From positions 1 through 47,000 of the forward strand of contig JAILPZ010000011.1 in assembly GCA_024699225.1 (NCBI GenBank): a stretch of DNA of 47,000 bases, in the 5' to 3' direction. This DNA comes from Sphaerochaetaceae bacterium. Its GTDB lineage: Bacteria; Spirochaetota; Spirochaetia; Sphaerochaetales; Sphaerochaetaceae. The notes beneath the pieces were generated by a model, which was not told the origin of the DNA, made no database searches, and was given only the letters and a program-made list of their open reading frames with translations. The position numbers and the translations under genes are program-made. This document shows positions 43,471 to 47,000 of this stretch, piece by piece; positions within the stretch are counted from its first letter, which is position 1; each line of letters starts with the position of its first letter.

Positions 43471-44607
43471 TCATACAAATGGCCAGGAGCTTAACAAATA
43501 ACCCGGAATCAGCACAACAGACAGGAACGCCCAGCTGATTAATGTAAAAGTTTTTATAAAGGCCTTGCCGTTCTCAGGATATGAGCGGACATAAATCCTG
43601 TAGTTAATCACTGAGGCAAGTGAGCCGATTAATGAACACAGCCCTGCAGTATCAAGGCCATAAATAAGAGCCGCATTGTTTATGGTAAACGGCCATAAAA
43701 CAATAGATGCAGGAACATTTGATATTATCTGACTGATTGCTATTGACCACCAGTACTCATGACCGGACACAAGGGAACTCAAGAAACCTGAAACTGCAGG
43801 GTTTGATGTTATGGAAGAAGAAAATATGAAAAAACAGAGGAATGTTACAAGAAGAACATAGTCTGTCTTTAAAAGAATTCTTTTATCGGTTACCAAAACA
43901 GATACTAAAACCACAACAACTGCATACGGCCATAATTCAGTTCTACTTACTATTACTGACAGAATCACCAGAAACAAAACAACATAGACTGACTTCCTGA
44001 AATTAAATCCGGTCTCCGCAGATGAAGAGTCTTCATTAAATGAGATATCTTCCTTTTCTTTTCTTGTCAAAAAAAAGATAAAAGCGACCAGAAGAACAGC
44101 TGAAAACACACATAAAGGAAGCATGTGAAGAATAAAAACAGATGCACTTACACCAAATTTTCCAAAAAGAAACAGATTCTGAGGGCTTCCAAACGGAGTA
44201 AGCAGAGAACCTCTTACAGCAGCAATGTTTTCAAGTGAAATCACAGGGAGTATGAAACTCTCCTTTTCTGCCTGCCTGAACAGCATGATGGTCAACGGTA
44301 CAAATATTATAAGAGACACATCATTTGTCACAAACATAGATGAAAAGAAAACACCGAAAACAAGAAAGAGGGAAAGACCCCTGAGTTTTCTGAACTTTGT
44401 AGCAAAACGGATAACAGGAGAAAAGATATTCTCCTGTTTAAACCCTTCAAGTACAGTGAGCATCATGAAAAGTGTTCCGAGGGTCCGCCAGTCTATACTC
44501 TCAAGAAAACATCCGTCTACAGGCGAGAAAACCAGAGCCGGGACGGCCACAAGAAGAGAGACTGAAAGCATCAGATTATTTTTGAAAAAAAGTATTATCC
44601 GTTTCAT
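43471..44607 (-). CDS. SLC13/ArsB-type (ion transporter superfamily) permease
   Basis: A 378-residue membrane protein with about 10-11 helices. It shows the ion-transporter superfamily duplication: SMFVTNDVSLIIFVPLTIML with ENIAAVRGSLLTPFGSPQNL in the first half, and ISQIISNVPASIVLWPF in the second, the re-entrant loops that bind anions. Substrates in this group range from arsenite to di- and tricarboxylates. It is short for SLC13 (usually over 430 residues). It may be co-transcribed with the aminotransferase, which would favour an organic acid, but that is a guess. Confidence 0.75.
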   Translation of the reverse strand: MKRIILFFKNNLMLSVSLLVAVPALVFSPVDGCFLESIDWRTLGTLFMMLTVLEGFKQENIFSPVIRFATKFRKLRGLSLFLVFGVFFSSMFVTNDVSLIIFVPLTIMLFRQAEKESFILPVISLENIAAVRGSLLTPFGSPQNLFLFGKFGVSASVFILHMLPLCVFSAVLLVAFIFFLTRKEKEDISFNEDSSSAETGFNFRKSVYVVLFLVILSVIVSRTELWPYAVVVVLVSVLVTDKRILLKTDYVLLVTFLCFFIFSSSITSNPAVSGFLSSLVSGHEYWWSIAISQIISNVPASIVLWPFTINNAALIYGLDTAGLCSLIGSLASVINYRIYVRSYPENGKAFIKTFTLISWAFLSVVLIPGYLLSSWPFV

Positions 44608-44647
44608 GACAGCTAGATAATACTTTTTTCATACTTTTTTCAATTGT

Positions 44648-44962
44648 TCAGTCAAGAAATTTTACAGCTGTACCGTAAGCTATAACCTCAGCAGCACCCT
44701 GCATGACCTGTGAAGAACCGTAGCGTACAGCCACAACGGCATCTGCTCCAAGTTCTTCTGCTTCATCTATCATACGCTTGGTTGCAATCTGGCGGGCCTC
44801 ATTAAGCATTTCTGTATAGCCTACAACCTCACCGCCAACGAGGGTCTTGAACCCTGCCATAATATCTCTTCCTACGTTCTTTGTCTGAACGACTGTTCCT
44901 TTTACTATTCCCAGAGCCTCAATCTTCTTTCCGGGGATGGTCTCAATACTTACCAGCTTCAT
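44648..44962 (-). CDS. YbjQ family (UPF0145/DUF74) protein
   Basis: The 104-residue soluble protein follows the YbjQ pattern throughout: IPGKKIEALGIVKGTVVQTKN at the start, GGEVVGYTEMLNEARQIA in the middle and GADAVVAVRYGSSQVMQGAAE near the end. These proteins form homopentameric rings, and their function is not firmly known. The start overlaps the merR gene by 20 bases, so the regulator and YbjQ are made together and may work together at the membrane. Confidence 0.93.
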   Translation of the reverse strand: MKLVSIETIPGKKIEALGIVKGTVVQTKNVGRDIMAGFKTLVGGEVVGYTEMLNEARQIATKRMIDEAEELGADAVVAVRYGSSQVMQGAAEVIAYGTAVKFLD

Positions 44963-45584
44963 ACAGTTCTCCTTTGTTTATTTCCTTCATGCGTTGCATG
45001 AGCACAGCCACAATACAAATTATAAAAATTACAGGGAATGCAATTAAAAAGACAAAAACAATTGGTGGAAGCGGAGCCTCCCTGTTCATAACAGAGAAGA
45101 GAATAATTACGAAGATCATCAGAGCTATAAAAGCCACAGCAGACAGCACAGCACCGCGCTTACGGATTTTTACATCTTTTTCTCTCGGATCCATAAATTT
45201 TGTTCCTCCTTTTTCCAATTCATCTATCTTTTCAAGCCACTGCGAAGAATCAATACTTTCTATAGAAGAATCCTCTTCAGATATCTGTCTGCACACATCT
45301 TTTATGCACAAAAGATTCTGGCTCTGCTTCTCCAGCGCCCTCTCCTGATTTCTGATGCATTCAGACAGAGGCAGATTTGAATCAAAGACCTCTCTGATTC
45401 TTTCGCAGGAAATACCTATCTTTCTCAAAAGCTTTATGGTCTTAAGACGTTCAACATCTTCACTGCTGTAGTCCCTGTAACTGTTCGATGGATCTCTTCT
45501 GGGAGAAAGAAGGTTCTGCTCCTCATAAAAACGTATGTTCTTTCTGCTGATTCCTACAAGATTTTCAACCTCATTTATCTTCAT
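44943..45584 (-). CDS. MerR-family regulator with two C-terminal membrane helices
   Basis: A 213-residue protein with a full MerR DNA-binding head (MKINEVENLVGISRKNIRFY, then YRDYSSEDVERLKTIKLLRK), a dimerisation coiled coil (about 90-125), a charged linker, and two strong membrane helices (about 143-165 and 175-197). Metal-binding cysteines typical of MerR or CueR at the dimer ends are not apparent. A membrane-tethered MerR could sense envelope conditions. GGAGGA six bases upstream sets ATG 45584. It is probably autoregulated through the operator at 45616. Confidence 0.88.
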   Translation of the reverse strand: MKINEVENLVGISRKNIRFYEEQNLLSPRRDPSNSYRDYSSEDVERLKTIKLLRKIGISCERIREVFDSNLPLSECIRNQERALEKQSQNLLCIKDVCRQISEEDSSIESIDSSQWLEKIDELEKGGTKFMDPREKDVKIRKRGAVLSAVAFIALMIFVIILFSVMNREAPLPPIVFVFLIAFPVIFIICIVAVLMQRMKEINKGELYEAGKY

Positions 45585-45605
45585 GCGAAATCCTCCGATG
45601 CATAA

Positions 45606-45636
45606 AGCTTAAACCTTCCACCTTGTGGAATGTCAA
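45606..45636 (-). promoter_or_regulatory. MerR-type promoter/operator with 19-bp spacer
   Basis: A perfect -35 TTGACA (45636-45631) and a -10 TAAGCT (45611-45606) are separated by 19 bases holding the palindrome TTCCACAAGGTGGAA (45616-45630). An overlong spacer with a dyad inside is the defining layout of MerR-activated promoters, including CueR sites. It lies directly upstream of the merR-ybjQ pair. Confidence 0.8.
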
Positions 45637-45638
45637 AT

Positions 45639-45675
45639 AAAAAAGGTCCGGATTAAATAAATAATCCGAACCTTT
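45639..45675 (-). terminator. Intrinsic terminator of the TlpA-like gene
   Basis: On the - strand a 14-bp stem (AAAGGTTCGGATTA / TAATCCGGACCTTT, one G-U pair) with a six-base loop runs into TTTTTT. It lies between the lipoprotein gene and the merR promoter, and its T-run nearly touches the -35. Confidence 0.88.
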
Positions 45676-45698
45676 ATAAATCATTGTAATAAAATTAT

Positions 45699-46979
45699 TT
45701 ATTTTCTAACTGTTATCTCAGTCACACCGTAGGAAACGCCTGTAGTAAACTCTTCTGAAACGTTCTGGTAGCCCTCAGGCACTTTCAGAAGGTGCACTGT
45801 GTACACACCGGGTTCTGCATTAAAGGAGGCGCAGCCGCTTTCATCAGTAGTTCCGAGCACGCAGGAAGTATCAGAGCAGAACTGAACTGTTGCCCCTGCC
45901 ACAGGTTTTCCCTCTTCATCCGAAACCTTAACAACATAGCTTTCATATTCAACACTCTCGGCAGAAACAACAGAACCTGCAAGATAAGAATCTATTACAC
46001 TCTCGTATGTTGCCATGTCTGCTGGAGCTCCGACTATAGGCTGGGAAATAAGGTAGCCCTCACTGTCTACAAAGTAAGAAGAAGGGAAAGCCTCAAGTCC
46101 AAGAACCTGATACATACCGTCAAAAGGATGGAGGTTTAAATAAGTAACATTATTTGCCTCACAGAGCTTTTTGAAAGTCTCATAAGCGGTACCAAGATCG
46201 TCACATATTCCTACAACCTCAGCGCCCTTCTCCTTAAGCCGTTCATTCATCTGAGAGAGAGCTGCAAGTTCACCTACACACGGAGGACACCAGGTGGCCC
46301 AGACATTTATCATGGTAACCTTGTTTCTGCTAAAGATCTCTTCACTGCTTACGCTGTTTCCTTCTGAATCCGTGGTAACAAAACTAATCTTGTTTCCAAC
46401 TAAAGCCTCTTCAGCACTGACAGGTTTAAAATACTCAGCACTCTTTAAAGCCTCAATAAGTGAAGCCTGCAGAGCTTTAAACTCTTCCCGGTATTCCTCT
46501 GAGAAGCCCTCCAGAACACTTTCCATCATCTGAGGAAACACAACAGCGTAGAATGTCACATCTGAGGCCTTTCCAACTTCAGTTATACTCTCCTCTGGCA
46601 GCCCGAGCATGGTAAGAAAAGCCATCCCGTCGCGGTCTCCGTCAATAGAGACTACCTCAGCAAGTATTCCCTCTGATGAAGTAAACTTCTGAATTTCTTC
46701 CTCAGTGAGATTGGAAGTATCACTATTTAATACAGCTTTAACCTCAGCCTTTGGCATGGCAAAATAATAGAAATCAACAACTCCCAGGCCCATGCCTGAA
46801 TCAACACCTGCAGGGTAAGGCATGAATGTACCCTTTAACTTATCTTCATTAAAAGAAGACGGATAAGTTATGGTAATTCCGTTCTCTTCGTATGTTTCTT
46901 TAATTGACTGTGCACCTGTGCATGAAACACACATTACAAGAAGCACAACTGTCAGCAATACTTTTAAAAATCTTTTCAT
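45699..46979 (-). CDS. TlpA-like thioredoxin-fold lipoprotein with an N-terminal unknown domain and C-terminal Cna-B-like domain
   Basis: The 426-residue protein begins with a lipoprotein signal (MKRFLKVLLTVVLLVMCVSC, lipidated Cys probably 20; the -3 residue is unusual, as spirochaetal lipoboxes often are). Residues 25-185 form an unrecognised domain (GITITYPSSFNED). Residues about 195-340 are a TlpA/ResA-type thioredoxin domain with the redox motif WCPPC at 230-234 and EAFPSSYFVDSEG (cis-Pro region). From about 345 an all-beta Cna-B/carboxypeptidase-regulatory-like domain follows (DEEGKPVAGATVQFCSDTSC; GVYTVHLLKVPEGY). It should be anchored to an envelope membrane and act on thiol-disulphide exchange. 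AAAGGAA precedes the ATG. The upstream promoter lies outside or at the edge of the window. Confidence 0.88.
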   Translation of the reverse strand: MKRFLKVLLTVVLLVMCVSCTGAQSIKETYEENGITITYPSSFNEDKLKGTFMPYPAGVDSGMGLGVVDFYYFAMPKAEVKAVLNSDTSNLTEEEIQKFTSSEGILAEVVSIDGDRDGMAFLTMLGLPEESITEVGKASDVTFYAVVFPQMMESVLEGFSEEYREEFKALQASLIEALKSAEYFKPVSAEEALVGNKISFVTTDSEGNSVSSEEIFSRNKVTMINVWATWCPPCVGELAALSQMNERLKEKGAEVVGICDDLGTAYETFKKLCEANNVTYLNLHPFDGMYQVLGLEAFPSSYFVDSEGYLISQPIVGAPADMATYESVIDSYLAGSVVSAESVEYESYVVKVSDEEGKPVAGATVQFCSDTSCVLGTTDESGCASFNAEPGVYTVHLLKVPEGYQNVSEEFTTGVSYGVTEITVRK

Positions 46980-47000
46980 ATTATTCCTTTCATTCAGACT

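Overview
The window looks like a chromosomal segment of an anaerobic, probably host-associated spirochaete (Treponema/Sphaerochaeta relatives). This rests on protein flavour only: a DUF4912 plus double GH57 glycogen-type cluster, a type III glutamine synthetase, GPH sugar symport with GH36, two acyl-ACP thioesterases, an NhaC-type carrier under a lysine riboswitch, and Rex. No 16S or other marker is present, so the assignment is an inference. I saw no tRNA, rRNA, insertion sequence, phage gene or CRISPR array. About 90% of the window is coding.

Layout. 1-2.1 kb (- strand): an amino-acid ABC transporter (ATPase fused to an RsbW-like domain, then a tandem solute-binding protein cut by the window edge), visibly more GC-rich than the rest and preceded by a structured leader and a promoter with a CsoR-like palindrome. 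2.2-5.1 kb (-): csoR-copA copper efflux, with a CopZ-like domain joined to CopA through an A7 tract. 5.1-5.4 kb: a decayed ATPase-domain pseudogene. 5.4-10.7 kb (-): a tightly coupled four-gene operon of GPH symporter, GH36 alpha-galactosidase, an uncharacterised glycosyltransferase-like protein and YihY. 10.8-13.4 kb (+): acyl-ACP thioesterase and thrS. 13.5-15.8 kb (-): a Bax-inhibitor-1-like protein and an NhaC-family carrier preceded by a lysine riboswitch. 16.2-20.3 kb (+): two CNNM/CBS proteins and a membrane-anchored carboxylesterase. 20.5-23.4 kb: serC, a convergent CaCA exchanger, and rex. 23.4-28.0 kb (+): DUF4912 and two GH57 glucan enzymes. 28.0-31.6 kb (-): a DegT-fold protein lacking the PLP lysine, nadK and recN. 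31.7-32.3 kb (+): a six-TM protein. 32.3-40.4 kb (-): a nitrogen operon in transcription order gdhA (remnant), asnB, glnN, glmS, nadE, pyrG, with a divergent LysR regulator. 41.5-44.6 kb (-): an anion-type permease, an aminotransferase and a second acyl-ACP thioesterase. 44.6-47.0 kb (-): a MerR regulator with membrane anchor, YbjQ, and a TlpA-like lipoprotein.

The main functional themes are nitrogen economy (ammonia captured by glutamine synthetase, then spent by AsnB, GlmS and PyrG, with ammonia-dependent NadE in the same transcript), galactoside uptake and hydrolysis, alpha-glucan metabolism, copper homeostasis and lysine-controlled transport. The most unusual items are the copA/copZ fusion by a single homopolymer base, the gdhA internal-deletion scar heading the nitrogen operon, the ATPase-RsbW fusion with its interleaved-helix leader, and the lysine-less DegT protein.
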